Counted from the stretch's first letter, positions 33,409 to 42,700 are shown. The stretch is DNA of 64,000 nucleotides from Gemmatimonadota bacterium (GCA_029262115.1 JAJCZZ010000108.1:1-64000), one strand, 5' to 3'. The notes: generated from the sequence alone by a model not told the origin. Numbers and translations are program-made.

Positions 33409-33725
33409 TGCCGGGCCGACGGATCGACTCGGACGGGCCCTGAGTCCGGTGCGTCGGACGGTCCAGCGCCCAGTTGACGATCGAAGTCGTGCGCGGCAGC
33501 CAGCCGACGTAGCTCCGTCTCCATGTCCAAAAGGCGTGACTCCAGATATTCGATGCGGACATCGGCCCGCGTCTGTTCGCCGGAGCGGTTCTTGCCCAAC
33601 CGGTCCAGCGCATCACGGACGACGGGTCCGATGAAGACACGCACGGAGAAGCCGAAGACCAGGCCGAACACGGACAAGCCCAGGAATGACATCCATATCA
33701 GTTCGGCGACAGCGCGGTAGTCCAT
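33396..33725 (-). CDS. Small membrane protein with C-terminal coiled coil
   Basis: The 109-residue protein has one transmembrane helix near residues 9-28 (L-I-W-M-S-F-L-G-L-S-V-F-G-L-V-F-G-F) followed by a basic stretch, a predicted coiled coil (Y-L-E-S-R-L-L-D-M-E-T-E-L-R-R-L) and a disordered acidic/Pro tail. The composition is protein-like and no family is recognised. It stands alone, convergent with the M15 gene and divergent from the ThDP enzyme gene. Confidence 0.75.
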   Translation of the reverse strand: MDYRAVAELIWMSFLGLSVFGLVFGFSVRVFIGPVVRDALDRLGKNRSGEQTRADVRIEYLESRLLDMETELRRLAAAHDFDRQLGAGPSDAPDSGPVRVDPSARQEPV

Positions 33726-33934
33726 GCGACACTCGTGTGGGGGTGGGAGTGGAACCCGTACGGTAGGGACGCAGAAGGGGTTTCGCTTGCGGAGCCGGAC
33801 GAGGACACTTTCGTAGGCGGGGCGGCGACTCGGAGACGGATCCGCGGCGGCGACTCCGCGGCGTGCGCTGGCCTCGAGTCGCCGATGGGGGTCTCTTTCC
33901 GGATTCCATCGAAATCAATCCGTACCTCACTGTG

Positions 33935-33988
33935 ATGTCACTGGCCGATCGCGTGGCCGAGGGCATCCTGGACGAGTTGGCCTCATGA
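33935..33988 (+). CDS. Short upstream ORF overlapping the ThDP enzyme start
   Basis: ATG at 33935 opens 17 codons (M-S-L-A-D-R-V-A-E-G-I-L-D-E-L-A-S) ending in TGA within the ATGA that starts the ThDP enzyme gene. The frame stays open upstream and reads S-I-E-I-N-P-Y-L-T-V before the ATG, which looks protein-like, so this may be the tail of a decayed longer gene rather than a true leader. Either way, it could couple translation to the next gene. Confidence 0.35.
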   Translation: MSLADRVAEGILDELAS

Positions 33989-35712
33989 AACGAACGGGCG
34001 GCTCCATCGTCGTGCGGGCCCTGGAGGATGAGGGCATCGGCTTTGCCTTCGGGATTCCCGGTACGCACAACATCGAGTTGTACGACGCGCTCGCGGGCTC
34101 CGACACGGTGCGCACGGTCCTCGTCACCGACGAGCAGAGCGCTTCCTTCATGGCCGACGGTGTCTGGCGTGCGTCGGGGAACATGGCGTGTGTCAACGTG
34201 GTGCCCGGAGCGGGGCTCACGCATGCCCTGTCCGGAATTGCGGAAGCGTTCATGGACAACATCCCGATGCTGGTGTTGGGATGCGGCATTCGGCGGGACT
34301 CGGGAAAGTCGTTCCAACTCCACGACATCGACCAGGCCGCCTTGGTGTCGCCTGTGGTGAAGCGGACGTATCTCCCGCGGACTGGAGAGGCGTTGTACTC
34401 CGATATTCGAGCCGCATGCGTTCTCGCCCGATCGGGCGCTCCAGGCCCTGTTTTCGTCGAGGTTCCCGCCGAACTGTACCTCTTCACCCATGATGTCGAC
34501 TTCGGGACGGTCGGACCGTCCGCCGCTCCGATCCCTCAGCCGGACCCACCGCTCCTGGAGCGAGCCGTGGCGCTCCTGGCGGGCGCCCGGCGACCCCTGA
34601 TCTACGTCGGTGCCGGAGCGATGGATGGGGGCGCCGAGGTCCGGGTGCTCGCCGAGCGGCTCGAGGCGCCGATCACCACGACGATCCAAGGGAAGGGGGT
34701 CGTGCCCGAGGACCACCCGCTGTTCCTGTGGCCGGGCTTCGGACGGATGGCGCCACCGTTCGTCAACCGAGTCGTCGAGGAGTGCGACGTCACGCTCGCC
34801 ATCGGCTGCCGTTTCAGTGAGGTCGGGACGGGGAGCTATGGGCTGGAGCCACCGGGCGCGCTCATCCACGTGGACATCGATCCCGACGTGCTGGGTCGGA
34901 ACCATCCGGCCGACCTCGCGATCGTAGCCGGAGCCGGTGCCTTTCTTCGTGCGGTGCTCTCCGAGTTGGACGAACATCAGGCGCCGAAGGACCGGGCCAT
35001 GCGCGCCTCGATCGCCACCGGACACGCCAACGTTTGGGAGGAATGGCTCTCCCACGCCGGGGGAGCCGGGGTGACTCCGGCCCATCTCCTGCGCACCTCA
35101 CAGCGGGTCTTCGGTCCCGAGGCCGTCTACACCTCCGACAGCGGTAACGGCACCTTCCTGGCCATGGAGTGCCTCCGACTGGAGGGTCCCCGCCGTTTCC
35201 TGGCCCCCGTCGACTACTCGTGCATGGGGTACTCGGTCCCCGCCGCGGTGGGGGCGAAGCTGGCTCGACCCGACACCCCCGTGGTGGCCCTGGCCGGGGA
35301 CGGCGCGTTCCTGATGACGGGACTCGAGACGGCGACCGCCGTGCGGGAGGGTGTGGGTGTCGTGATCGTCGTGCTCCGCGACCGGGAATTGGCCCAGATC
35401 GCCCAGTTCCAGTCCACGGCCATGAATCGCAAGATCGCGAGCCGAGTCCACGACTATGAAGTCGAGCACTTCGCTCGCGCCGTGGGCGCACGGTTCCTTC
35501 GACTCGATGCCGATCCAGAGGTGGAGCCGGTGCTCGGAAAAGCCTCCGCTCTGGCCTCCCAGGGCCACACCGTCCTGATAGACACCGCCATCGACTACTC
35601 GAAAAAGACGTACTTCACGCGGGGCGTCATCAAGTCGTATCTGCACCGGCTTCCGCTCAAAGATCAGATGCGCTTCATCGGCCGAGCGGCCGTGCGTCGC
35701 GTGACGGGGTGA
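33985..35712 (+). CDS. Thiamine-diphosphate-dependent enzyme, acetolactate synthase-like
   Basis: The 575-residue protein has the three-domain acetohydroxyacid synthase/pyruvate oxidase layout. The N-terminal PYR domain has the activating Glu E50 (V-T-D-E-Q-S-A), a central domain follows, and the C-terminal PP domain has the Mg/ThDP motif starting G-D-G-A-F-L-M. The motif normally ends in N-N or N-D, but here the equivalent positions read R-D (V-V-L-R-D-R-E-L), so Mg binding may differ. No ilvN-like subunit or branched-chain genes are adjacent. A specialised decarboxylase or carboligase is more likely than the biosynthetic enzyme. Confidence 0.85.
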   Translation: MKRTGGSIVVRALEDEGIGFAFGIPGTHNIELYDALAGSDTVRTVLVTDEQSASFMADGVWRASGNMACVNVVPGAGLTHALSGIAEAFMDNIPMLVLGCGIRRDSGKSFQLHDIDQAALVSPVVKRTYLPRTGEALYSDIRAACVLARSGAPGPVFVEVPAELYLFTHDVDFGTVGPSAAPIPQPDPPLLERAVALLAGARRPLIYVGAGAMDGGAEVRVLAERLEAPITTTIQGKGVVPEDHPLFLWPGFGRMAPPFVNRVVEECDVTLAIGCRFSEVGTGSYGLEPPGALIHVDIDPDVLGRNHPADLAIVAGAGAFLRAVLSELDEHQAPKDRAMRASIATGHANVWEEWLSHAGGAGVTPAHLLRTSQRVFGPEAVYTSDSGNGTFLAMECLRLEGPRRFLAPVDYSCMGYSVPAAVGAKLARPDTPVVALAGDGAFLMTGLETATAVREGVGVVIVVLRDRELAQIAQFQSTAMNRKIASRVHDYEVEHFARAVGARFLRLDADPEVEPVLGKASALASQGHTVLIDTAIDYSKKTYFTRGVIKSYLHRLPLKDQMRFIGRAAVRRVTG

Positions 35713-35715
35713 GGG

Positions 35716-37308
35716 TCAGGGAACCACGTTGGCGGGCATGGTGAGAAGCGCGGCGTAGAGGTCGATGGCGTACCAGAGGTTCGCGATCCGAAGATTCTCG
35801 TCAGGGGCGTGCTGGTTGTTGTCGTGATTGGCGACCGGGACGTTCACGAACGGCTGCCCCAGAACCTCGGTGAACAGGTAGAGCGGAAGTGATCCCCCAA
35901 GGCCGGGCGTGAGGACGAGCGAGCCCGCTCCAAAGGCGCGGTCGGCGGCCTCCCCTGCCGCGGTGATGATTTCCCGGACGTACGGGTCGGCCATCGACGC
36001 CCGTGCCGCTGGATATCCGCCGCCTCCCGTCACCCGCGCGATCCGTTCGTTCGCGAGGCGGGTCTCCATGTCGGGCGTGTCGCTGACCACGTGGAATCCC
36101 TGCTTGCGGATGTGCTCCACCACCAGCGCGCGCATGTGCACCGGCTGGTTCCCCTTCACGAGCCGGATGCCGAGCGCTGCGGTCGCCTCGTTGGGGATGA
36201 CGTTGCGAGCCAACGAGCCCGTGTTGCCGGCCGACAGACCGCGAATCGTCAGCGCCGGCACGAGAAGGCGCTCGGGCAACGTCTCCGGCGCCCCCTCGCT
36301 CCACCGTAAGCCGAGTTCCCGTTTGAGCCGCTCGTCCACGGGTGGCAGCGCCGCAAGGGCGGCCCGTTCTTCCTCACCGAGAGGGTCCACGGTGTCGTAC
36401 CAGCCGTCGATGAGCACATCGCCGGAAACCGGGTCCTTCATCGATCGCAGGAGGTCGGCCAGGACCAGGGGGGTATCCGGTGCCCAGTTTCCGTAGTGAC
36501 CCGAGTGGAGGTTGCGGGTCGCCCCGTAGACCGTGACCTCCATTCCCATGGTTCCGCGCACGCCGAACGTCAACTGCGGTCTTCCGGTCTGGTGTGCTGG
36601 TCCGTCGAAGAAGAGCCACACGTCGATGTCGTCGAGGCGGTCCCGATACGTCTCCAGGTATTCGCGGAGATGCGGTGATCCCGCTTCCTCCTCACCATCG
36701 AAGAAGAAGACCAGGTTGGAGGTCGTTCGGACTCCTTCGTCCAGGAAGGACCGGAGAACGGGTACGATCGCGGCGATCGGAGCCTTGTCGTCACCGGCCG
36801 AGCGCGCGTAGAGCCGCCATTCCGGATCGACCGGATCGCCTTCTGACGGAAAGGGGATCGGCTGCCCGGCGTGCTCCATCGCGCGGGTGTACAGGGTCGG
36901 CTCGAACGGCGGATGGGTCCACCGGGTCGGATCCACCGGCTGCCCGTCGTAGTGGACATAGATCCCCAGGGTCCGAGTCGCCCCGGGCACGTCGAGCCGC
37001 CCGTATACGATGGGGGGCGCATCGTTGACGCGCAGGAGGTCCGAAGACACCCCAACGGACTCCAGTTTCGCCGCGATGTAGGACGCCACGGTCTCGATGT
37101 CTTCGGTGTCGCTCGCCCGGTTCGGGTAGGAGAGTAGCTCGGCGAAGTCGCGAACGATGGCCGGCTCGTGAGCCTCCCGGTAGGCACGAGCCACGTCCGG
37201 ACCGGTCTGGGCGCTCGCCGCTGAAACTACGGAGACGGTGGACAGGAACGCGGCGCCCATGAGGGCCGCGCGCCAGCTGTCGCTGGTGGGACGGGAGCGG
37301 TAGACCAT
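35716..37308 (-). CDS. Secreted M20 family metallodipeptidase
   Basis: A signal peptide (A-A-L-M-G-A-A-F-L-S-T-V-S-V-V-S-A-A-S-A) is followed by a co-catalytic zinc peptidase: V-H-Y-D-G-Q (first His/Asp), R-S-A-G-D-D-K-A-P (bridging Asp), F-D-G-E-E-E-A-G-S-P (general base Glu and ligand), a dimerisation domain (residues 240-400) and a final ligand His in N-H-D-N-N-Q-H. This is the carnosinase/CNDP-like branch of M20 and probably degrades dipeptides in the periplasm. The ATG at 37308 has AAGGA 9 nt upstream. It is convergent with the ThDP gene, 3 bp apart. Confidence 0.9.
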   Translation of the reverse strand: MVYRSRPTSDSWRAALMGAAFLSTVSVVSAASAQTGPDVARAYREAHEPAIVRDFAELLSYPNRASDTEDIETVASYIAAKLESVGVSSDLLRVNDAPPIVYGRLDVPGATRTLGIYVHYDGQPVDPTRWTHPPFEPTLYTRAMEHAGQPIPFPSEGDPVDPEWRLYARSAGDDKAPIAAIVPVLRSFLDEGVRTTSNLVFFFDGEEEAGSPHLREYLETYRDRLDDIDVWLFFDGPAHQTGRPQLTFGVRGTMGMEVTVYGATRNLHSGHYGNWAPDTPLVLADLLRSMKDPVSGDVLIDGWYDTVDPLGEEERAALAALPPVDERLKRELGLRWSEGAPETLPERLLVPALTIRGLSAGNTGSLARNVIPNEATAALGIRLVKGNQPVHMRALVVEHIRKQGFHVVSDTPDMETRLANERIARVTGGGGYPAARASMADPYVREIITAAGEAADRAFGAGSLVLTPGLGGSLPLYLFTEVLGQPFVNVPVANHDNNQHAPDENLRIANLWYAIDLYAALLTMPANVVP

Positions 37309-37468
37309 CGATTGGTATCCTTGGTAGGGAGTCGACTCGGAATCGGCGTGTTGGCGCGTCCGTGGTCAAGTGACGCCACGGCCCCCCTGGCAGAAAGCGC
37401 CAGATGTTTACTACGTTGGCTCCCCCCCCAACGCAGCCCCATCACCTCGCCGTACACGGTACCCCCAT

Positions 37469-37594
37469 GTGGTGCTCGTCGTGGAGGATCATGCAGACTG
37501 TGCGTAGTTGGCGCTCCTCGAGTCCCGAGACCCCCCTCCAGTGCGTGCCGGGGGGTCGGCTCGCGCGGATGCCAGTGCTGAACGGGTCCGTATC
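37469..37594 (+). pseudogene. Decayed receiver-domain start upstream of the receiver gene
   Basis: In the same frame as the next gene, codons from GTG 37469 read V-V-L-V-V-E-D-H-A-D-C-A, an internal TAG, then L-A-L-L-E-S-R-D-P-P-P-V-R-A-G-G-S-A-R. This follows the first 35 residues of a typical receiver domain (beta 1, acidic pair, helix 1, beta 2) and then runs into the start of the next, intact receiver. It looks like the remnant of a tandem receiver disabled by a nonsense change and truncation. The match is short, so chance resemblance is possible. Confidence 0.4.
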
Positions 37595-38041
37595 GTGAAC
37601 TGGGTCCTCCTGGTCGAGGACGACCTGGACCATCGCCTGCTGATCCGAGAGGTGGTGTCGCGCATGTTCTCGGGCGTCGAGCTTCATGAGGCGGGGGATG
37701 CCGCCTCCGCCATCGCCTGGGTACGAGATCGGGCGAAGGTGAAGGGAGGCCTGGCGCACGGTGTCGTAGTTCTGGATCTCGGGCTTCCCGGTCCGTCCGG
37801 CTTCCACTTCCTGGAATGGGTACGTGAGCACGATGTGCTCGATCCCCTTCCGGTGGTCGTCTTGACCGCGTCCGAGAATCCCATGGACGCCGAGCACGCG
37901 TTTCACCTCGGAGCCAAGGGGTACTTCCAGAAGCCCGCCGACTTCAGGGCGTACATCGCCATCTTCGAGCGGGCCCTGAGCCTGGCCGCGCCGGGTGATG
38001 GACCGCCTTCGAGTGATGGTCCCGCACCGGGGACCGGGTGA
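37595..38041 (+). CDS. Single-domain response regulator
   Basis: The 148-residue receiver has an acidic pair in L-L-V-E-D-D-L-D-H, phospho-acceptor Asp in V-V-V-L-D-L-G-L-P-G, Thr in V-V-L-T-A-S-E-N-P and Lys in G-Y-F-Q-K-P. No output domain follows, only a Pro/Gly/Ser tail. GTG 37595 begins the conserved fold; earlier in-frame codons belong to the remnant described above. The membrane kinase gene starts one base after its stop, so the two form an operon. Confidence 0.88.
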   Translation: MNWVLLVEDDLDHRLLIREVVSRMFSGVELHEAGDAASAIAWVRDRAKVKGGLAHGVVVLDLGLPGPSGFHFLEWVREHDVLDPLPVVVLTASENPMDAEHAFHLGAKGYFQKPADFRAYIAIFERALSLAAPGDGPPSSDGPAPGTG

Positions 38042-38042
38042 C

Positions 38043-39566
38043 ATGATCGAGCGTCGAAACCCGTTTCGCTCTTCGCTGGTGATCCTGCCGATGTGGCGCC
38101 GTTGGCTGTTCGCCGCGCTCGCCTTTCTCTCGCACGTGCTTGCGTTCATCCCGCTCATGGGACAGGCGGGTGTCGGTGTCTCCGCCCTGGCGATCTTTCC
38201 GGTGTCCGTGTTCGGCTGGCTTTTTGGGGCGGGGGGTGGGCTCGTAGCAGGCATTCTCAGTGTGCCCGTGAATGCATTCCTACTCAATCTCGCGGGCGAG
38301 CCCGGGTGGCAGATCGTCCTGGGAGGCGCCGGTGTCGAAGGCTCGGCTCTGGTTCTGGTGGTGGGATCGGTCATCGGGCTCTTCCGCGACTTCGCGGTTC
38401 GCCTCGACAGCCATCTCACGGAATGGCGACGGGCGGAACGGGGGCTTCGGGACGCGGAGGACCGCTACCGGATTCTCTTCCAGCGCTCACGGGATCCGAT
38501 GTACGTGTCGAGCCCGGAGGGGCGGCTCATCGACGCGAATGACGCGCTTCTTCGGCTGGTCGGCGTCGGCCGAGATCAACTGGAGAGCGTACAGGTCGCG
38601 GACCTCTACGAAGATCCAGCGGATCGCGATCGCTTCCAGGAGCAGATCGCGCGCGCAGGATTCGTGCAGGATTTCCCCGTGCGCCTCAAGCTCTCCGACG
38701 GGATCGTTCGCGAGTGCCTGATCACCGCGAGCGAGCGATATGGCCAGGGTCCGGCCCGCAGGGTCGTCGAGTACCAGGGCAGCATCCGGAATGTCTCGGA
38801 GAGCCGAACGCTACACTCGTTGGCGGAGCGGCGCACGCACCAGCTTCAGGAGGTCGTGCGGGAGTTGGAGACCTTCACCTACTCGGTCTCCCACGACCTC
38901 CGTACCCATCTGGTCACGATCGGCGGATTCGCCTCCATCCTGTGGTCCGAGTACCGTGACGACTTGGATCCTAAGGCGCGCGGCTTCCTCGAGCGGATCG
39001 TCACCGCGAGTGGCCGGATGGACGTCTTCGTCCAGGATCTTCTCAACTACAGCCGCGTCAGTCGCGCTGAAGTGCGCAAGGAGCGGGTCGAGCTGAAAAC
39101 GGTGGTCCAGACGGCGCTCGGCGTGCTCGCTCCGGCGATCTCGGCGCGCAACGCGATCGTGGAGGTGGCGCCGGACCTGCCGGCGGTGGAAGCCGACGCA
39201 ACGCTGATCGACCGAGCTATCGAAAACCTCCTGTCCAACGCCGTGAAGTTCGTGCCCGCCGACCGCACGCCCGAGATCCGCATTGACGCCGACGTCGAGG
39301 AGCGGAGGGTTCGCCTGAAAATCCGGGACAATGGAATCGGCATCTCCGCCGAGACTGTCCAGAGGGCCTTCCGACCGTTCGAGCGGCTCGACCCCGCGAA
39401 CTTCTCCGGAACCGGTGTTGGGCTCACGATCGTGGAGCGGGCGGTCGAACGCATGGGCGGAGAGGTCGGCGTCCGTTCGGAGCCGGGTCGCGGGAGCACG
39501 TTCTGGATCCTGCTCCCGTCCGCGGAGCCGGAGGAATTCAATCGGCTGGAGGAGGGCGAGGCGTAG
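38043..39566 (+). CDS. Membrane PAS sensor histidine kinase
   Basis: The 507-residue protein has four hydrophobic segments in residues 18-125 forming a small membrane sensor module, a PAS domain (about 145-265: Y-R-I-L-F-Q-R-S-R-D-P-M-Y-V), a HisKA helix with S-V-S-H-D-L-R-T-H-L (phospho-His) and a HATPase domain (N-L-L-S-N-A-V-K-F; D-N-G-I-G-I; G-T-G-V-G-L-T-I-V). The usual A-P-L after the H-box is T-H-L here. The ATG at 38043 is one base beyond the receiver stop. Its likely partner is the single-domain receiver just upstream. Confidence 0.9.
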   Translation: MIERRNPFRSSLVILPMWRRWLFAALAFLSHVLAFIPLMGQAGVGVSALAIFPVSVFGWLFGAGGGLVAGILSVPVNAFLLNLAGEPGWQIVLGGAGVEGSALVLVVGSVIGLFRDFAVRLDSHLTEWRRAERGLRDAEDRYRILFQRSRDPMYVSSPEGRLIDANDALLRLVGVGRDQLESVQVADLYEDPADRDRFQEQIARAGFVQDFPVRLKLSDGIVRECLITASERYGQGPARRVVEYQGSIRNVSESRTLHSLAERRTHQLQEVVRELETFTYSVSHDLRTHLVTIGGFASILWSEYRDDLDPKARGFLERIVTASGRMDVFVQDLLNYSRVSRAEVRKERVELKTVVQTALGVLAPAISARNAIVEVAPDLPAVEADATLIDRAIENLLSNAVKFVPADRTPEIRIDADVEERRVRLKIRDNGIGISAETVQRAFRPFERLDPANFSGTGVGLTIVERAVERMGGEVGVRSEPGRGSTFWILLPSAEPEEFNRLEEGEA

Positions 39567-39678
39567 CGGCGGGCGTGGTGCGATGGGGCCGGCGCAAAGG
39601 CGCTACGCCCCCCCCTGCGGGGAATTTGTTGCGGAGGCAGGGGCAATTCCATGGCCGCCCGGGACTCTCGCCGAGCTC

Positions 39679-39837
39679 CTACCGGGTCGCCGTCGAGTCC
39701 ACCGGACCCTGAAGTTCGGGCGGCACGAAGTCCCGGATGTTGATGTACACGACCGCCGCCCAGATCAGCAGAGCGATTGCGATGACCACCACGCCGGTCT
39801 TCAGGTTGATGCGGGTCTCCTGGATCCGCCTCAGCAC
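39679..39837 (-). CDS. Small membrane protein, 52 residues
   Basis: A GTG at 39837, preceded by GAGGGGAG about 7 nt upstream, opens a 52-codon frame ending in TAG. The product starts M-L-R-R-I-Q-E-T-R-I-N-L-K, has one hydrophobic helix (T-G-V-V-V-I-A-I-A-L-L-I-W-A-A-V-V-Y-I-N-I) and a short acidic/Pro tail. Positive-inside topology puts the N terminus in the cytoplasm. No family is recognised. It lies between the kinase gene and the M14 peptidase gene; the remaining intergenic DNA shows nothing else. Confidence 0.65.
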   Translation of the reverse strand: MLRRIQETRINLKTGVVVIAIALLIWAAVVYINIRDFVPPELQGPVDSTATR

Positions 39838-39889
39838 AGCGCGCTCCCCTCTACCCACCCCGTCCTCATCCCCCCGTCCCCAGCCGTAG

Positions 39890-42700
39890 TCAGGTGGCCG
39901 TGCGCGGATCCGACCGCACCAGTGCGTTGAACAGCAGTCTGAACGTACCGTGGGTCTGCGCCCGGTGCTGCACGCGGAAGCCGTACATCAGGATGCGCCC
40001 CTGTCCGTAGGTCACGTCCAGAATGGCCGCCTTCCCGGCGATATGCTCGGCGCCCACCACGAGGCCGCTCATCAGCAAGTCGTCGGGGTCCTTCGCCCAG
40101 TGTCCGACTGCCTTCACCGTGGTTGTGTTGCTGAACCCCGTGGGCTCGTACGCCCGCCCGCCCGCCCATTTGGCGGCCACGTGATCGGGGCTCCCACGCG
40201 TGAGCGAGGAGGACTCGTCGAGGTCGATCCTGAAGATCGAAGATGGTGTGAAGATCTCTCGCCCGCCGAGTCCCTGGAGCGCGTTGCGCACCGGCACGTC
40301 GAAGTGCTCCATCACGATCTCGTCCCCCCTTTCGAGTGTCAGGAGGGTCCCACCGGCCTCGACGAAGTCCTTGAGCGCTTCGACACCTTCGTCGCCGATC
40401 CCTCCTCTGAACCCTTCCGGAGCATCGTCGTCATCCGCGCCGTCGATGAGCCGTGTCAGCGGGATTTCCGAGGGGATGATCACCACGTCGAAGCGCCGGT
40501 TCAGCTCGCCGGCCCGAACGTCCTCATTCATCATCACGGTCAGGTCGAAGCCGTACCGTTCGAGCAGGAGACGAGTCCAACCCTCGTCCATGGAGCCCGC
40601 CCACCCCTGGAAGAGCCCCACGCGTGCCCGGGAAGCCGGACGCGCGACGTCGGCCACGTCCGGGTCCGCCACGACCGGAAGGCCGGTTTCGGCCGCGAGT
40701 GACCGCAGCGCCTGAACCGACCGCACGTCGCGTGCGGAGACCAGGAAGTGCGAATCCGTCTGGGACACGGGAAACCCGTCGGCCATCAGCCGATTCGCCA
40801 CATGGTAGGACTGATTCATGGCTGTGCTGAGGCCGTACCAGCGGTCCGCGGTCGGGAAGGCGGTCACGATCTTCGCCATGCCCGGCGCCACCGCTTCGAG
40901 GTCGGTTTCCACGGCCGTTCCGACCATGACGGCTTCCACGCCCATCTGCATAGGCATCGTGTACGCGGCGCCGTCGTAGCTCCGCATGAAGGGGCCGTCC
41001 GGGTACTCGTACAGAAGCTCACGGCTCTGGGGCATCAGGAGGTCCTCGACCGCCGCCCACCCGGGCTGCGCGGCCAGCACGACCCAGGAGCCCGCCGTGA
41101 AAGTGCGGGGCTCCGGGTGGTGCATGGCCCGCATCTCGGCGTGGTCGGGATCGTCGTGCATCGGGCCGCGCCCCTCATCGGCGTCGTCTTTGTCGTGCTC
41201 CGCGTCGTCATCATCGTCGTCGTCGTGCTCCGCGTCGTCGTCGCCGTCGTCACCAGCTACGGAGTCGTCGGACATCATCGTCGCGTGCGGGCCGGCCTTC
41301 CACGCCTCGATCCGGGCCGGATTCCCATCCTGTGGGCGACGGTCCGCGACCATCGGCGTCACCGTGAAATCGGTCGCGGCTCGGTGGACCTCCACGCCCT
41401 GGAGCACGAGCGCGTCGACCATCTCGGCCGCGGTCGCAGGGTCGGTCTGGTCGATCGGGATCACCCAGCCGTACGGGCCCTCGGCCACCGCCCGCTCCAT
41501 GGTCTCGTGGGCCATCTGCCACCGGCCGATCAGGTACTCCTCGTGATAGCGGGCGGTGTTCGTCAGAAAGGAGACGGCGGCAATGTTCTGGTAGTCGACG
41601 ATGTCCTGAAGCGTCCACTCCCCGCCCCACCACGGATCGACGAAGTTCATCGAGAAGCCGTAGGTGGCGCCGGGGCCGAGGCGCCGGCCTCCGGCTTCCA
41701 GCTGCTCGACCGTCACGTCGACCGGGCTTGCGATGTTGGCGCTGGCCGTCTCGGTCAGGAGTGCGACGATGTTGTGGTGTCGTCCCGTGAGCGCGCCCTC
41801 CTGGCCCCAGATCCGATACATCTGCTCGGTGATGACGCCCTTCTTCCCCGCCCGCTGCAGGTCGGCGACGATCGCCCCGCCGAGGAGCTGCTGGGACTGC
41901 CACTGGAGGGGGTGGATATCCGGATCCATCGGGTCGGGGAACGGCGGCACGAAGACCCGGGGACCCGTGCTGCCCATCTGGTGCTGGTCGAGGTACACCT
42001 GCGGATACGCCTGTTGGAACATCACCTCCATCCAGTACCGGGTTTCCACCAACTGCGCCTGGAAGAAGTCCCGGTTGTTGTCGTGCCCCGCGTAGTGGTG
42101 GTACAGGTACGGCATCCGTGCTTCCTCGAAGTCCGTCCCGACGTTTCGGCGGTACCAGTCGGTGACCATGACCTGGCCGTCCGGATTTCCGGAAGGAATG
42201 AGCACGGTCACCACGTCGTCCAGGATCTCGAGCGTCTCGTCGTCGGTGGCGGTCGCGAGCCGGTGGACCAGGTCGACGCTGGTTTGCGAGGCGCCGATCT
42301 CCGTCGAGTGGATGTTGTGGTGGATCACCGCCGTGGCCGGCACCGACTCCGCGAGGCGCTCCGCCTCCGCCCGGTCGATCCGCCCACCCGCGAGCTCCCG
42401 GGACGCCTGCCGGATCTCCGCGAGGCGGGCCAGATTTCGGGGAGAGGACAGGGTGACCGTCACGAACGGGTTCCCGAGCGTCGTCTCACCGATCGTGTCG
42501 ACCACCATCCGGTCCGAAGCATCGGCCACCAACGTGAAGTAGTCCAGGATCTCGTCCCACCGGGCCAGTCGCTCCGCGGTGCCCATGGAGAACCCGAAGT
42601 GCGCCTGCGGCGTCGGTGCCGTTTGCGCTTCGGCGGAGAACAGCGGGGCACCCAGGGCGAGGGCGAGGATCAGAATCGAACGGGGTCTGCGCACGGTCAT
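39890..42700 (-). CDS. Secreted M14 zinc carboxypeptidase with acidic insert and amidotransferase-like tail
   Basis: A signal peptide (S-I-L-I-L-A-L-A-L-G-A-P-L-F-S-A-E-A) precedes an M14 catalytic domain containing N-I-H-S-T-E-I-G-A (HxxE zinc ligands) and a later Y-L-D-Q-H-Q-M-G (His ligand). Around residues 475-535 lies an Asp/Glu/His-rich low-complexity stretch with runs of D. The C-terminal 300 residues resemble a class I glutamine-amidotransferase-like fold (V-G-L-F-Q-G-W; F-D-V-V-I-I-P-S-E-I-P). This large architecture recurs in Bacteroidota and Gemmatimonadota exopeptidases. I use the ATG at 42700, which directly precedes the signal peptide. Confidence 0.9.
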   Translation of the reverse strand: MTVRRPRSILILALALGAPLFSAEAQTAPTPQAHFGFSMGTAERLARWDEILDYFTLVADASDRMVVDTIGETTLGNPFVTVTLSSPRNLARLAEIRQASRELAGGRIDRAEAERLAESVPATAVIHHNIHSTEIGASQTSVDLVHRLATATDDETLEILDDVVTVLIPSGNPDGQVMVTDWYRRNVGTDFEEARMPYLYHHYAGHDNNRDFFQAQLVETRYWMEVMFQQAYPQVYLDQHQMGSTGPRVFVPPFPDPMDPDIHPLQWQSQQLLGGAIVADLQRAGKKGVITEQMYRIWGQEGALTGRHHNIVALLTETASANIASPVDVTVEQLEAGGRRLGPGATYGFSMNFVDPWWGGEWTLQDIVDYQNIAAVSFLTNTARYHEEYLIGRWQMAHETMERAVAEGPYGWVIPIDQTDPATAAEMVDALVLQGVEVHRAATDFTVTPMVADRRPQDGNPARIEAWKAGPHATMMSDDSVAGDDGDDDAEHDDDDDDDAEHDKDDADEGRGPMHDDPDHAEMRAMHHPEPRTFTAGSWVVLAAQPGWAAVEDLLMPQSRELLYEYPDGPFMRSYDGAAYTMPMQMGVEAVMVGTAVETDLEAVAPGMAKIVTAFPTADRWYGLSTAMNQSYHVANRLMADGFPVSQTDSHFLVSARDVRSVQALRSLAAETGLPVVADPDVADVARPASRARVGLFQGWAGSMDEGWTRLLLERYGFDLTVMMNEDVRAGELNRRFDVVIIPSEIPLTRLIDGADDDDAPEGFRGGIGDEGVEALKDFVEAGGTLLTLERGDEIVMEHFDVPVRNALQGLGGREIFTPSSIFRIDLDESSSLTRGSPDHVAAKWAGGRAYEPTGFSNTTTVKAVGHWAKDPDDLLMSGLVVGAEHIAGKAAILDVTYGQGRILMYGFRVQHRAQTHGTFRLLFNALVRSDPRTAT

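Noticed and set aside
41160-41280. Simple-sequence stretch (GTC/TCG-rich) as a separate repeat element
   Set aside because: It is the coding sequence of the Asp/Glu-rich insert of the M14 peptidase, read on the opposite strand.
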